DNA of 64,000 nucleotides, from assembly GCF_001659605.2 (NCBI RefSeq), contig NC_035163.2, forward strand, positions 30,344,158 to 30,408,157. Reading direction: 5' to 3'. The translations under genes were made by a program, and so were the position numbers. The DNA comes from Manihot esculenta (lineage: Eukaryota > Streptophyta > Magnoliopsida > Malpighiales > Euphorbiaceae). The stretch's first letter is position 1. Every line of letters starts with the position of its first letter. Of this stretch, positions 10,901-25,145 are shown piece by piece. A model generated the notes under the pieces. That model made no database searches and was not told the DNA's origin. It worked only from the letters and a program-made list of their open reading frames with translations.

Positions 10901-13900
10901 ACGATCATGTAGAGCCAGTGTATTTTTTTCAAAAATGCTTTATCTCTCATGATTAGATCATAGTGTGTGATCAACACATCAAAGTTTCCATCTCTTGACA
11001 ACTGTTCTCTTAATGCCTTTCTCTCATCTAGACGCCCATCATAAAGAATAGCTTTAATCCTGTCAGGAAGAAAAAATATGAGCACTTTCAAAGAAATTGG
11101 TACATGGCATGCATATGTACGCAATACATTTGCAATCTGAGAAAGACTAGTAAATCAAGGAAACCTTCCACATACTCATTCTCAGGAACCCAGGTTGAGA
11201 ATTCATTGATCCAATTGGGTAGTACAGCCTTTGGAGCCACTATCAAGTGTGGTCCACAGACACCTTTTTTCTCCTTCAGATAAGCAATCAATGAAATAGT
11301 TTGTATTGTCTTGCCCAATCCCATTTCGTCGGCTAAAATTCCATTTAAATTGTTGTTGAACAAAGAAAGCATCCATTGAAGCCCTTCTAACTGGTATGAT
11401 CTTAATTGTCCACCCTGAAGAATGGATGGCTGCTCTGTTACCTGATTCACAATGCAACTTAGTTAGATGCTAAGATTAACCATAGTATGAAGATTGCAAT
11501 AAACTTTCTGCAACTTCAAGAATCTACATAAGGTAAAAAGAATGCTGAACCTGGCCACATGGGAATTTAAGCTGAAGCAATTTTTGTTTGCATTCAAATA
11601 CATGCATCCCAAGTATGACCTCTTTCTTCTTCTTCTTCTCCCTCTAATATTGTTCAGAAGTTCTCTTTCTTTCTCTAGATTCAGCTGATACAACAATCCA
11701 ACTACACCCTGACGACTTTAAATTTTCGTTCTTTCATCATGCTAATCAGTATCTAAACTCATCCCATTTTTTTCTCCCTCTTTCTCTAATGATCAAACCT
11801 CTCAGAAGTCAGAACTGACCTGCCTAGAAAATGTACAATGTAGCCTTTTTCTATTAATCAACTTTTTTGACACAGCTATATTTTCTTTAATCATGCTCAA
11901 AACTTAAAATAATTTAGAGTTTATTTGGCATTGCCATTAAAGCTTGTTGAGAAAAGCACTTTTTTTTCCAATGGCACTGGAAATCCTGCTTTTTCTAAAA
12001 ACCACCTCTTTTGATTTAGAACCTCACTGCAAAACGGGGCTTTACCATTTCCAATCAGTATAAAAGCTTAAATGCAACACCTAACAACCTAAACCCATAT
12101 ACAAAATACGCCGAAAATTCCTAAATTGACCCTCATCACAAGCCATGGACCCATTATTCATAGGCCTCCAACTTGACAGCTTCATCTCTCAAGGCTGGAC
12201 TTAATTAAATAATCATGCCCATCCAACCAATTCAAGATACAAAAAAGTTGTCCGACTGAAAATGACAGGAAAAACGATGCATACCAGTTAATGTTGCGTT
12301 AATCACTAGAGGGGGGAAGGCCACCACTCAAGGTTGATCTCACTTAAGTAGGGTCTCAGAGTCAGACTCTCAAAAGGGTCTCAAACAGGTCCATCAGGAC
12401 GTAATCCTTGTGGTCATTCTTAATAGTTGAATCCAGGCCATTATATTTAGAAATACCCACAAGTTAAAAATTTTTAAAGATTGACTGGTTGACCAAAGTA
12501 CTTACATAAATTGCCATAATAGAAATGTCAATATAAGGTTTAATCAAGAAGGTTCAAATTGCAAGCACATATAAACTCTTGTTCCTATAAGTGTTATTTG
12601 CACACTAAATAGTATGTATATGTCAAGAGCTTTACTGCATAGAAATACCAAATTACTAACTTTAAAGCATGGAAATTAAGTAACAAGTACGTGCAAAAAA
12701 ATCTTGAAATTGAAATGATGTGGAGAACTAGGCTTTAGTGTTTACCTTCTCCTGAATTGAATGAATGGCTGAGTTATACTGCCGCTGACCTTCAAGTAAA
12801 TCGCCAGTATCATCATTGTGATCAGAATCAATGATGTCTGCATCTTCCTCAGGTGTCTCCCCTGGGCTTTCATTTCTTGAAGGATCCAACTCAGAATCAG
12901 CTTCTGACTCTTCTAAGGATTCAATGCCATCTGAATGTTTTACATCTTTTTGACGCTGAACTGCAGCACCCAAATTAACAAGGAGTTTATTCGTCTCTTC
13001 AAGAAGCATTGTAAGTCTCTCATTCTTGCTCTCCTTTACTAATCTCATATAAGCTTCTTGATCATCCGCCTTCAGGGCTTGGAACCTCAGTTTTTCAGCT
13101 CGAGTAGCACGCTGCCTTTGCCTTCCATGCCATGCCTACAATACCCATATGTTATGCTAAGAACAGTAATGATCAATCAAGCTACTATAACATATACAAA
13201 AAGTTTAACATACTATTTAATCCATACACAGTGATACCTAGAAAGAAACATCATTATTTCATACTAGCATTAGTTAAGGATGCTTCAACTCGTATATGAT
13301 TATTATTGCTTTGATTTCTGTTATTGCTTTTCAAATTAATGGTGCATGAATCTATTCCTACATGTCCAAATAACTATAAGAAATTATCTGCCGCTCTTTT
13401 ATTCAACATAGGTACCCATAGGATTTCATTTTTGCTCACACATACATTTCAGATAGCTGTTTTGACATCCATCTAATATGTCAAGCATTCTTTTCATGCA
13501 AAAGTAATATAAGCATGAGATGAAAAAACAACGAGGCAACAACATACCTGGATCCCATCATTCCTTTGCTTCCTGCGCTTAAGAGCAGCCTGAACTTGCA
13601 ATTGGAACTCTCGAACTGCATTAAGTATTTCAGCAAAAAATTTTCTCTTTCTAGTCTCTATTTGGTTCCTTTCTTCTTCTTCTAACCTCGAAAGCCTCTG
13701 CATCAATTTTTTTTTCATTACATCATCAAACAAGATGCCACTACAACTACATATTTGACACTCATTTAGCATTAAAAGTTTTTATTTTTTCTGGGTTGGT
13801 AATTTTATGCATCTTACTATTGAAAGCTTCCAGATTGCTGGAGTTACATTATAGGGCAAGTCAGGAGCATGTGTTTGTGTGACTGTGAATAAAAAGGAGG

Positions 13901-16900
13901 AAGAAGAAGAAAGTGGAATAACCTCCGCATCCCGTTTCTTCCTGAATTGATCATCAGCTTCTGTGGCAAATGCATCTCCTACGCCATATAATGGACGGCG
14001 CAATGTCATCATACCCCAGTCAAATAACTGTTTATCAGAAGATGCACAATTCAAGTAAAGCCAATACTCTGAACTCACTTCAGACCGTACTTTCCTCTGC
14101 AACTCTGCTAGCTGCCAGAAAAGTCCTTGCCCACAAGGACAAAGCAAATGTCATCCCTCAATCCCCAAAGGAAAAAAAAAAAAAAAAATCATCTGCTAAA
14201 ATCGACCAAAAAGCTGCTTTGGAAATGAATTCAGCAAAACACCAAAAAGGAAATTAGTAATTTGTAATTTAGCTACATTTAGGTTTGTTTTACAGGCTCT
14301 CAAAAACTTCTCCATATCCCAAGAATCAGCAATAAAGTGCATCATGTTTCTAGAAAGGGGAGAAAAAGATTTCTGCTTTAGATAAAAAATTGATTCTCAT
14401 CCAATTAAGCAACAAGTTTCTAGGAGAAATATCATTCCACTGTAGAACAACCAAATGCTGTCTTGTCATCAATTCAGACGACAGCTTTTACTCTCAAATA
14501 AAAATGCACGAGTACTTTATACCAGCAATTTTAATAAATCAAGTTTACCTTTAGTCCATAAAGTTCAAGTAAGCACTTGGTCTGCAGGTCCTCGCCTCTG
14601 GTTGAAGGCAGTTCTGACACAAAACACATATATTTTTTAGTAGTCTTTTCTAAGGTCATCTAAACCATAATCTAAATTAATCTAAACAGACATATACATA
14701 CATGTATGTATATATATATATATATGGAAAATTAGACTATCTAATTGGCAAAATCATCATTACAAAACCATTAAATCTCTACTACTATATATGTGCATCT
14801 TTTAGCTAAACAAGCATTCACAGATTATTGCTCCATGAATGGGCAAAAGGAACAAATTGAGATTTCCCCTCATCAAATATTCCATTAAAAAAAATTGCCA
14901 GAAGATAATCCTTTATGAAAGATGACAACCTTCAAGTTCATGTACCCGATGCAGAATATGACCTTGATATCGCTTTTCCCTTGATTCCCCCAATACAAAA
15001 CCTGACGTGCAATTAGGCCTTTGCTTTAATAGTGCATCCTCAAGGTCAGTCATCAAGTCTCCGCCCGTAGGAATCCCCAGGTCCTCTTGCTGCATAAAAG
15101 TTAAATAACATACCAAATATAAATCAAAGACAAGAATCAAAAAACAAAGACCTATGTCAATATGAAGTTCAAACTAAAAACACCAAGAGGATGATTATTA
15201 AAGAAAAAGAACAAACAAGGAAACTTCTCAGGAAAAAAAAAACTTTGCTTTTGGAAGTAAAAATTTGAAATATGACATAAATTTGATAAGATATAGGTTT
15301 CTTTAATTAATTTGAGTCATGAATACATATTAGGTTAATGGATGATAAATTTTTTTTTATGAAAATCTTAATTGACTCTGGATTTAAATTGTTCTCTAAA
15401 GGAGTAATTTAAAAAATCATGTACATAATATAAAAAATAAAACTAAAAAAAATCATTCACACACAATCAATACACATAGTAATTATAACAAAGATTTTCA
15501 TTTGATGTCGTACATAATATAAAAAATAAAACTAAAAAAATCATTTACACACAATCAATACACATAGTAATTATAACAAAGATTTTCATTTGATGTCGTC
15601 CGTTTTATCTTTAATAAGCATAATTCTCATGTTATATTTTTTATAATTTTAACATTATTATTATTTTGATTCAAATACATATTAGAGGGACATTTTTTAA
15701 TATATAAAATATCAAAAATTTATTTTTTACCATTTTATTATATTTACATACAAATATATATTTAAATAACTATTCATGTTTTATTGCATTTACAAGCAAA
15801 TACTTACTTTTTTTTATCCATTATCATACTCATTATATTCAGTATATCTCTTTCTCATTACTTTTCTATAATTAATTTTAATGTATTCGTAATAATAATT
15901 TCTACACGCATATATCACTGGATTAAAGTATATTAAATAAAGTATAATAGCATTAAAAGTAAAATAGGTACAATTTAGAAAGCCACATGATAAACATATC
16001 TCCTGGGAAAGCTCAGCTTGCTTCATGTTATCTCTTTTTCAACGACACATGATTTATTATTTAATTATAATAATATTGAAAATTTGCAGGCTGTAAACTC
16101 TTAAACAATGCAAGCTAGGTTTAGCTTTTTAATATTTATTATATTTTTTTTAGGATTATACAAGAGTACAAGTGTGAAAGAAGTAAGACATTAAATTTAT
16201 AAATTCATATAAATATCTATGTTATATTAAATTTTTATACTATACCATATACATCCTTAATTATTTTATTTTATTGCATTTGAGTTAATAATTAGATCAA
16301 AATTATATTTGAATAATTAGATTAACTATAACATATAAAGATAAGACCTAATTAAATATACAATAATTTCTAAATCTCCACTAAAAAAAATTTAATGCAT
16401 AGGCTTCAGAAGCTAGTTAGAATCAAATGTAGCATTACAAATATATAGAATGGCATTTAACAATTATCAACAACAAATAGAAGCCATCAACCTCGAAGAA
16501 ACCAAAAATTTTCACTATTCCCTCTTCACTGCATAAATTGAATTGAGAAAAAGGGTGTGACATGACTCCACGAATCCCTAATAATATCACATATGTACCA
16601 TAAAACAAGCACAAAAAGAACCGATGCACAGACAAATCCGAAACCAAAGTTCACAATAATTATCATCGCTGAACAATCCTAATAAACTCAAAATTTTCCA
16701 CACACGAGAGAAAATCCCAGAGCTAAGATCTTAAATTTCTCATAGAAACCCCAGAATCCGAAAAACAAAAAAGCAATTCAGAAAAGGGTATCCCAAGGAC
16801 GCCGCCAAACCCCTCAAATTCAGAAATTACTCCGAACTAAACCTCAAACCCCCCATTCAATAGACAAATCCCAGAAGCGAAAAAGCAATGGAGCAAAAGG

Positions 16901-17135
16901 GTATCCCTAGAACACGTACCAGTTCGTTCCCATCGTGGGCCGCACCGTCGAGAGTACCATCATCGTCACTTTGAGCACTGGAGTAGATGGAGTAGACGGT
17001 GTTGAAGAGGTCAGGAGGAAGAGGGAGGTCACGAGAGACGAGGTTAAGGGCACATATCAGAGACTTTGTCTTCTCTAAGTGGTCTGAAGAGGGTTGTGGC
17101 TCCTGGCGGAGCTGATGCGGGTGGAGGTCGACCAT
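7955..17135 (-). CDS. CHR12: SWI/SNF2 chromatin-remodelling ATPase, CHR12/CHR23 (MINU) type
   Basis: Twelve exons on the minus strand: 17135-16920, 15089-14930, 14613-14549, 14111-13923, 13697-13548, 13135-12746, 11441-11176, 11059-10841, 10097-9890, 9807-9654, 9441-8839, 8688-7955. They sum to 3354 bases, 1117 residues, like Arabidopsis CHR12/CHR23. The N-terminus ([16 protein letters not shown]) is typical of this subfamily. A charged HSA-like region precedes the ATPase. Walker A is DEMGLGKT (about 428-435), motif II is DEGH (533-536), then [12 protein letters not shown], and the helicase C lobe ends with [10 protein letters not shown]. No bromodomain follows, as in MINU proteins. The nuclear ATPase moves nucleosomes and, in Arabidopsis, controls meristem maintenance and stress growth arrest. 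The exon 2 donor (GTTGTC) is weak. CHR12 versus CHR23 is not resolved. Confidence 0.93.
15421..15598. repeat. 89-bp direct tandem duplication in CHR12 intron 1
   Basis: Two near-identical copies starting GTACATAATATAAAAAATAA lie at 15421-15509 and 15510-15598 and differ at very few bases. They sit inside the 1.8 kb first intron of the SWI/SNF gene, in A/T-rich DNA. No coding or splice element is involved. Confidence 0.9.
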
Positions 17136-18412
17136 GGCGGGAATGATTTCAACGGTCGTTTTTTAAATGGGATTAGTTATGAATAGGATTAAAGGATATA
17201 AAACATAGACTACTTTCGCTGGCTCCCTAATTCGCTTCTATCTTTCGCTTTGGGAAAAACCTTCTCTTCGGCGTTTTTCTCTCTCTTCTCTCGCTTATAC
17301 CACAAAACCAAAACGCAGAATGAGTGGAATTACGGTGGGGTGTTATTTCCTTGTATTTGTTTTCACCAAACGCGTCTTTTATAGTTTTTTAATTCACAAA
17401 TTTACCCCATATGTATATTTTTATAGCCATTATGCCCCTATAGTTTTCTTGTACTCCCATTACCCTCTAATCTCTGAGACCTTTTCATATTCCATATATT
17501 TTTTCATAGGATATATATAATACAGTTAAAATAATAAATTTTATTTAATTTTTTAATATATAAAAAATAAAAACATATCAATAAAGAATAAATAAAATAT
17601 TTCTCAAAAAGTTATATGAAATAAAACCAACTTAATTATTTATATCTTCAATTCACTATGAACCAAATTTAGGTATAATAGTTCACTATAACATTTAAAT
17701 AATGAACATCATTTTGTGTAATTAATTTTATTTGTAGATAAAATTAATAATATAATTATATAATCCATTACTTTATAATTGTAAATAAGAAATATTTAAG
17801 AAGAATGAAACCAATTAATATTAGTGATAATTTTTAAATTTTTTTAAAAAGTATATTAATAAAATTTCTAGAATTGGCTTCCATTACTACTACTACTAAT
17901 AATAAATTTAGCTTCTTATACTCATAAATTAATTATATTTAACTCTTATAATATAATTTTATAATTAAAATAACTTAATTTTATAATTTAGTGAATAATA
18001 GATTATAAATATAACGTTATCATTATATATAATCATTTCACGTTGGTAATAGAATTTGCATATTTTATAAATATATTTAAGATAAAACTTAAATGGCGTA
18101 TGTTTCAAACATAAACACACGTGTTTTACGTAAAATAAGAAAAATAAAATATCATACTTAATTGAACATTCCCCTTCTGATAAATCTCTGGGGACATTGT
18201 TTAGGTTATTAAAAGGCAGTATACCCATAGTAGCTACTGGTTGAAACAGGCTCTTACATAGGAAAGAGAGATGATGCTAAGACATCTCCCACATTTGGTC
18301 AACTTTTGCATCTTCACAACTAAAGGGGGAACATAGAATAAACCTCCTATAATTGTCAAAGACAAAGGAGACTAGTATATTGAAAACTATAGCACATATT
18401 AGGCTGCAAAGC
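17136..18412. other. Promoter of the SWI/SNF gene and A/T-rich spacer
   Basis: The first 150-200 bases upstream of the CHR12 start are less AT-rich and contain CT/TC tracts (about 17225-17310), consistent with its 5' UTR and promoter. The rest is A/T-rich, with a CACACGTG-type element near 18116. I see no gene. Confidence 0.45.
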
Positions 18413-19235
18413 TTAGTCCATATCATTCATCCCACGAATGCTGCCAGGTGAAATCAGGCTCTCAGTGTAGACAATAGCCTTCTCATAGCGGCAATCTCCG
18501 AGTCCTTGAATGTGAAGTTCCTGATACCTGCGTCCATCGTACATTACAAACCTCTTGCGTCTCACAGAGACCACAAGTTTACCATTTTTGGTGAAGCATT
18601 TTGGAAGCAAGCGATAATAAGTTTGATGACGAGACAGCAAGTAAAATTCATCTGGTACATAGAAATCCCCATCCCATCTCCTCGATACTAAATAGGTGGA
18701 GAAATGGATGAAACACGAGGAGGACGAGGAACCTCCATGAACGTTTCATCTGATAGATTGAGACGTAAAATTCGGTCTGCAAAGTTGTGGTTCTTACCAG
18801 CAGCCCAGTAAAGGCATCCATTTGCAGGAACCCCCTCGTAGAAAAGATAGTAAGCTAACTTACCAAGATTTCTCCACTCGTTCCTTTTCACTGAAAAAAA
18901 AAAAAATGTTTTTCACAGAAACTCACCACTTTGTAATCATCCATGCTCGGATCGAATCCAAGCCCACATACTCCGCGACAGATGCCTATAGATGGATTCC
19001 ATAAGACAAGGGAGTTATCATCTTCAATGGATACACAGAGCATACCATGGCAGCAACCAGTCTTGATCTCCAAAGATTTTCCTCTGGGCGGAGGAAAATC
19101 AATCTCCGTAGCCACCCTGAAAGCATCTTCTTCATACGCACCACCGAGAGAATACAATCGAGACTCTGATACTTCAGCTTCTATGCATTTGTTATAAGAG
19201 ACGATGAGACTGCTTTGGTTAATAATCTTCCATTT
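18413..19235 (-). pseudogene. F-box-associated (FBA) domain gene relic
   Basis: Three minus-strand segments in different frames together resemble the FBA_1 region of plant F-box proteins. The first (about 19235-18925) contains LIVSYNKCIEAE, then CCHGMLCVS, VLWNPSIG and DDYKVV. The second (about 18891-18690) contains NEWRNLG, NGCLYWAAG, and ILRLNLSDETFMEVP. The third (about 18685-18413) contains KCFTKNGKLVV and ends near YTESLISP, a typical FBA C-terminus. The N-terminal F-box is missing, the part between the first two segments is deleted and replaced by a T-rich run, and there is a frameshift near 18700. An intron across the T-run would be only about 36 bases, too short for a plant intron. 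I read it as a pseudogene. Confidence 0.75.
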
Positions 19236-21713
19236 AAAATATTAATTCATTTATTAATTTCTAATAAATTCATATTAATATTTATTAAAAAAACTTATTA
19301 ATTTTAAAAATAATTTTAAATACATGAATTATTTATTTTTTGATGTGCAATATGAATATAAATACATTAACAATTATTAATTTAACTATATTAATACTTT
19401 AATTTATATAAAATGTGATAAATGAATTTTTTTCTAAAAAAATGATGTTATTGCAGAGGCAATGAAAGTAAGGGCCAAAACACAAATTAATACCCAGTGT
19501 TGATAGAAGGAAAGTAAGGAAAATAAGAGGAATTTGGTTATTTTACTCTATTTATTTTCTATACAACTTAATTTAATCGTGACAACCTTACAAATAAAGA
19601 AAATTCTAGCCGATCTTTCACCAAGCACAATACTTGCTTTCAATAAATTTTACAATGTTTAATAATTTTATTAGCTACTAATCATCGAGGATCTCAAACC
19701 CTCGAGGATCAACGATAAATATTTACACAATCCAAACAAAGAAATGAGACAATAATTTTAGTAGGATATGCATAAAAAAATTATTTTTTATTTTTAATTT
19801 ATTACAGACTGAATCTACATAAAAAAAAAAAAAATTTTTTACCAATTTCAAAAATAAAATCTATTTTTCATTCACGCTCTTCCCAAAATGATATATTAAG
19901 TGGTAAAAATTAAGTTACAACAAAGAAAAATAATCGTTTTTTCTTCTTTTATCTTATCTGACACTCCATATATATTTTAAGTACATTTCTCGACGCTTAT
20001 TGAATTGAGAGAAAAGTTATCTCGTCCCACAATGAGTCCATTTTTATTCATTTTAAATTAGGTTATTTTATTTTTTAATTAAAATTATTATGATATCTTT
20101 TTTTATATATTAAAAAATAAATTTATTAATTTTAAAAAATCGAGTAACATGAATTATTTAATTAATAAGTGGGTAAAAAATTATTAATTTAATTATATAT
20201 AGGTTACATTTTCTTAAACCATATAAACATAGAAGTTGTAAAGTTATTTTTTGAGAGGAAAGGATTAAGATTATATTAATATAAAACTAATTTAAAATTT
20301 AATTAAATTAATATCAATTTAAATTTATTGAATTCTATAGTGATGAATTACCTTTTTTTTTTGTTATCTCTTTAAATAATTTTCGAGTTAATCATGCATA
20401 TCGTTGTCTTTTTCATATTATTCTTTTCTATTTATCATATTTGTCTTCTTCATTAATCATTTGGCCAACTGGCCAACCATATATATTTATTTTGGATATT
20501 AACTACTTCTGTGTTCTTCTTTAGATTTCGAACTATCTTTACCTTTTATAAACAAAATTTTTGTAATTTTTTATAATTTACTTTTATTCATATTTATCTA
20601 AATAATTTTTAAACAATAGTATAAAATTAAATAATTTTTTTATATTAAAAATGTAATTGCAATGTTGAATTCGATAATTATCTGTCCAATAAACCCACTT
20701 TCGCTCTGATAATTAAACAATTTTAATTGTTTTTGTTTTTTTTTTAATTGAGAATAAAAAAAATAAAATCTAAAATTTTTTAAATTTACTCATATGCAAT
20801 TATTATTAATTACTAAATTACTAATTATTTTTCCCGTTAAAAGGTCTTATTTATTACTAATTATTTTTGCCGTTAAAAGGTCTTATTTATGAAGATGATG
20901 AGGAGACTTTATTATAATTGAAGATGAATAATTTATGATAAAATCTTATCATTATCATTATCAGTGAATGCTAGAAAAATAGATGTATGAAACTAATTGC
21001 TCCTTGAAAACCTTGATTTTAGGAAACTCCAAAATGGCAAAAGTAAATATAAAAATTTAAACTGACAAGGCCTGCGATTGGGATGTCTCATGTCTGAACC
21101 CCGAAGGTATTAGCAACTTTAGACAGCTTGTGTTTGTAATTCACAGTCTTAGCCCCAATTTCCGATATGGCTCTTGCGGCTATAGGGGGAGATGTGGCCA
21201 CATTTGGCGTACTACATTCAACTAATTAACATCAGAGTTCACCTAGATCTTCTCTTTTCAAGGAGTGATGTTTTATACTTCTCATCTCCGGGTAAAAGAT
21301 TTGAGTTAACAAGTAAACGGCTGGCTAATTAAGCAATTTTTCTTTTTCCCGAAAGCCAGTTTTGACCATCAAACTAAGTGCCTACAGGCACTAAAACACA
21401 TATCATATTGTTGTTCTCAACATCTACATGAACATCGGTTGGAAGGACAAACCTGCAGTCTCATCCAGCATGTTCTCGATGCAGATTTAAACAGAACCAC
21501 AGATATTTAACATATTCATCATTAAACTTCCAGAAAATATATTAAAATAAAATCCTTTGAAAATTACACAAACTTTCAGGTTAAAAAAGCAGGCTAAATA
21601 ATGAAAAACATACAATCCTAAGCATGCTATTTGATGGATGTCGTTCCTATAGTCAGCAACCACATCCAGACGTTTGTGAATCGAGACTAATTTTAGCCCA
21701 CCACAGACTAACA
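19236..21713. other. Intergenic A/T-rich DNA and 3' UTR of the SPOUT-domain gene
   Basis: 19236-21050 is very A/T-rich with no supported gene. A less AT-rich stretch, about 21060-21710, lies directly downstream of the minus-strand SPOUT gene stop and probably contains its 3' UTR. Confidence 0.45.
20819..20890. repeat. 36-bp tandem duplication
   Basis: Two copies of a unit containing CGTTAAAAGGTCTTATTTAT lie side by side with one C/G difference. It is in intergenic DNA. Confidence 0.85.
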
Positions 21714-24700
21714 TTAGCATTGAATTCTTTGCGATGCTTGGTTGATGGGTTCTTGGAAATATTGAAGCGAGATGAAAATTGCTTCCTGTTTCAAAAGACA
21801 AATTGAAATCATGCATATCATTTAGCAGATACAATTTATGTATGGTAAATAGAAAATGATATAACATAAAATTACAACCTCTGTTCGGATTGTTCGACTT
21901 CCTTGATGAGGACAGGTATTCAAGTACGAATCAAACACCTCTCGAACAATTTTACCCTTCAAGAAGAAACACCATAGCCATGATTCAATAATTCTGTTTT
22001 GCTTTTAGCTTAAGCAGTTGCAAAAGCATGAACAAGTTGATAAATAAAGCCGAACATGGATAAACATATATATGTGCAAGAATTGATTTTATTCTTAAAT
22101 AACATTTTTAAGATGTCAGAATCACATAAAACGAAAAAAAGATGACCTGCATATTTACAAGAGAAAAAAAAAATGAAAGGGAAAAGAAAAGAAATGAAAT
22201 GGTTGCATTTCTAGTAAACGCATTACTGGCAAACAGATCCAAAACTGGAACCAAACAATTTTTCAATAATAACAGGGTTTGCCAAACAGGAAGTACCTTT
22301 AAACTACTGTCTTCTTCAATACTTTCTTCCAACCCAGCAAGGCCACCAAAAGCAATCAACAAATGCCTTGCAAATATTACAAATCAGAGCAATCAATAAA
22401 TGCTTTATCACTTAATTATAAAAAGAAGATGACCAAATTTGGATATAAGGGTGTGCTAAATGCAGTCACTACCTCTACCCACTAATTGCATACTGTTACA
22501 CCAAACTAAGTCCTAAGCTTAGGGCTAGACATACAAGGAACAAAAAGAGATGCCATGATAGAGATTCCAAAAAGAGAAAAAGAAATAGTATACTCTGATA
22601 GCCCATGGCCCTTGCCATAGGGAAAGTTATATTAAGGTTCTAACAGCGAAAAAATAATACCTGAAAATTGGCAAAGAAAGCTCAGATGAGTTAATAATCT
22701 GACCATGCTCTGAGGTACCAATCAAATAATCATAGCCACCCTGTACTTAACATGATAGAAGTTGATGAAGGTCTTCTGTAAATTGTCAACAAAAACTATA
22801 TATGGCTCTTAAATGCAAAACCATAGGATAGAAGTACTGATACCTTGTATGGGCACTCATTAAATACTGAGCTGATATTTGAAGCATACCGCACTCTATA
22901 ACCCCAATACATTCCTGCTTCCTCTTTAGGTTTGGACACTGATACAACCTGGCGTGGTAAATCTAGACATGCAAGATAAGTTCATGAACTTCATGAGTGG
23001 AGATCAATTTTTCTGCATGCACAATGTTCCATTAAAAAGTAAACTGAAAACATGCCAATATCCAATATATTAAAAAAAAAGAATGTTATTCTAGGAAGAA
23101 GATAAAAAGGGGAAAAAAGAATATTTGAATTGGGCCTATAATTTTTTAGAAATGAACAAGCAGCAATATTTAATGTGATAAATTTATCTTACATCTTTCA
23201 ATAATCAGCTGAGAAACACTAAAATCAGAAAAAGAAAAAAAGGAATACAAAATTATTACCAGGATCCAAATTGCGGTTGGTTCCCATTGCCACAGTTACT
23301 CTAATGCCAGACTCAAGAACTTGATCAATTACAACATTCTGCATAATTCAGTTTCCAATGTGTAAAAAAAAATTTACTAGACTCTGGCAAATATAGACTT
23401 CAAAGGAAAAATCATAAAATTGACGCCAAATAAATTGACAGCAGATATTTATATGCAGCAGACATGATGCTGGGAACAGAGAAATTAAAAACAAAAAGGG
23501 GCATCATCATGAGATTATGCTTTGATATGCCAAAATAAATGATAGTCATACTGCAGAAAATGGTGGAATTCAGCTTAGAAATACATGAAGACACATAACA
23601 TAATGGAAATGCAATAAAAACTACCAGTACCAGCACAGAGAAATAATGATGCAGACTCTTGCCAATTAGTTGAGTTTATGTGTGGGAACTGTTGCCACAA
23701 GTGGCAATGTCTTAAGTAGAAGATAAGAAATTGAAGCTATTAGAAGCTTACTAGCACCAACATCCTCATCTATCAAAATTAAGCTCCAATTTCCAATAAA
23801 TTCACAGGTTAAATCGCCAAAGAAAAGGAGAACCATATGAACTTATGATTAGCAGAGATCAAGAGAGGGGACCTCACTCTTGTAAAAGAAAATTGCCACC
23901 AAGAAATCATGCAAAGCTTGATATTTTGAACGAGGGAAATCAATAGAGGTACCAATATCACATTAGCTAAACTCAGCAATTACATTATTAATATCAATCA
24001 TATGAAATACAATAGATACCACAATACCTTTTGTAAATATAAAGGAGATAAACTAAACTAATTTGTATTGAAGTCCACTAGATTGTTACCTTACTCAAAC
24101 CCACGTCAACTAATGTTCCCTGAGAGTTTGGAGCTTTTTCATTTAAAGTGACACCTATAAATTTATTATAAGAAGTTAAAAAGGTTGAACCAAAATGGAA
24201 TGACAAACAAACTCAAATACAGACATCACTGCTCACAAAACAAAGTTACAGTATAGAAGTACCAAAAGCATACCCTCCCGATAGGAAGCCCACTCATGCT
24301 TGCGCAAATGGTGTGGAGCATCAAGAGGAGGCAACAAACCCTGTGAAAAAGGAATTAGAGTTGGAACAGTGATAAACAACTTCTCAGTTCATTGATCACC
24401 AAAATAAAACTCCGAAGCAAAAGAAAATACAAGTTGATCAATCAGTTGGTCCCTCACCACAAACCTCAGGCTATTAAGCTTCGGAAATAGGGCTTTTCTT
24501 AGATACTGTGGAGTCTCGAGATAGCGCAAGATCCTTATGAGAAAAGCCGCACCACTCTCAGTATCATCAGGTTTGTTTCCAGTGTTGATAGTGGGATCCT
24601 CATTCACCGAACTACTTTTATTGTCAAACACCACCACCTGCTCAAATTATAAAGTTAAAAGCTACTCTTCACGAGCATTTACACTAATTGCAATCGAAAG

Positions 24701-25145
24701 CATTTATGCATAAACAACTCGATTTCTTAATTTAAGAAATAAGTGAGAGGATTGAAACACAGCAAAGACCTCATCGATCCGAAATATGGTCGCGGCGCGA
24801 GCAATCTGACCAGCCAACTGAAAAAAAAAAGGGGGAAGGAAAATGGTATAATAATTGATTGTAAGTAAGGAACAGTGAATAAAGAGTGCAAGAGAGTATT
24901 ATTACTCTGGTAGCGAGTTCTAGAGATTGAGCGTTATCAATAATGGAACCGGGGACGGCGATGCTCACTGTAGGTTTGCCCTTCGCTTGGTTCACTTCTT
25001 TCTCAGTCTCATTTCTTTCCTTCTTTTTCTTTTTCTTCTTCATCTTCGTATGAGAATCGCCATTAATGAGCTCCTCGAACTCAAGCTTGTTTCTCTCCGC
25101 TTCTGCCTCAGCATCTATTTCTGCTCTTTTCTTCTTCTTCCCCAT
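21714..25145 (-). CDS. SPOUT1: SPOUT1/C9orf114-type RNA methyltransferase
   Basis: Eleven minus-strand exons: 25145-24906, 24817-24770, 24637-24458, 24340-24274, 24154-24090, 23338-23260, 22962-22844, 22740-22661, 22366-22297, 21956-21879, 21785-21714. They total 1098 bases, 365 residues, close to the human protein. The N-terminus is rich in Lys/Glu (MGKKKKRAE and a later poly-Lys run), a likely nuclear/nucleolar signal. The family core follows: VSIAVPGSIIDNAQS, YLRKALFPK, LPPLDAPHHLRKHEW, then DVGLSK, VTVAMGTN and YWGYRVRYA. The family has a SPOUT methyltransferase fold and modifies RNA; the human protein is also called CENP-32. All intron phases agree. Its promoter faces the 3' end of KAPP about 750 bases away. 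The biochemical role in plants is inferred. Confidence 0.9.

Noticed and set aside
18893..18930. Intron inside the F-box relic
   Set aside because: The GT...CAG interval is about 36 bases, below the usable minimum for plant introns, and joining it would not restore the missing domain part.
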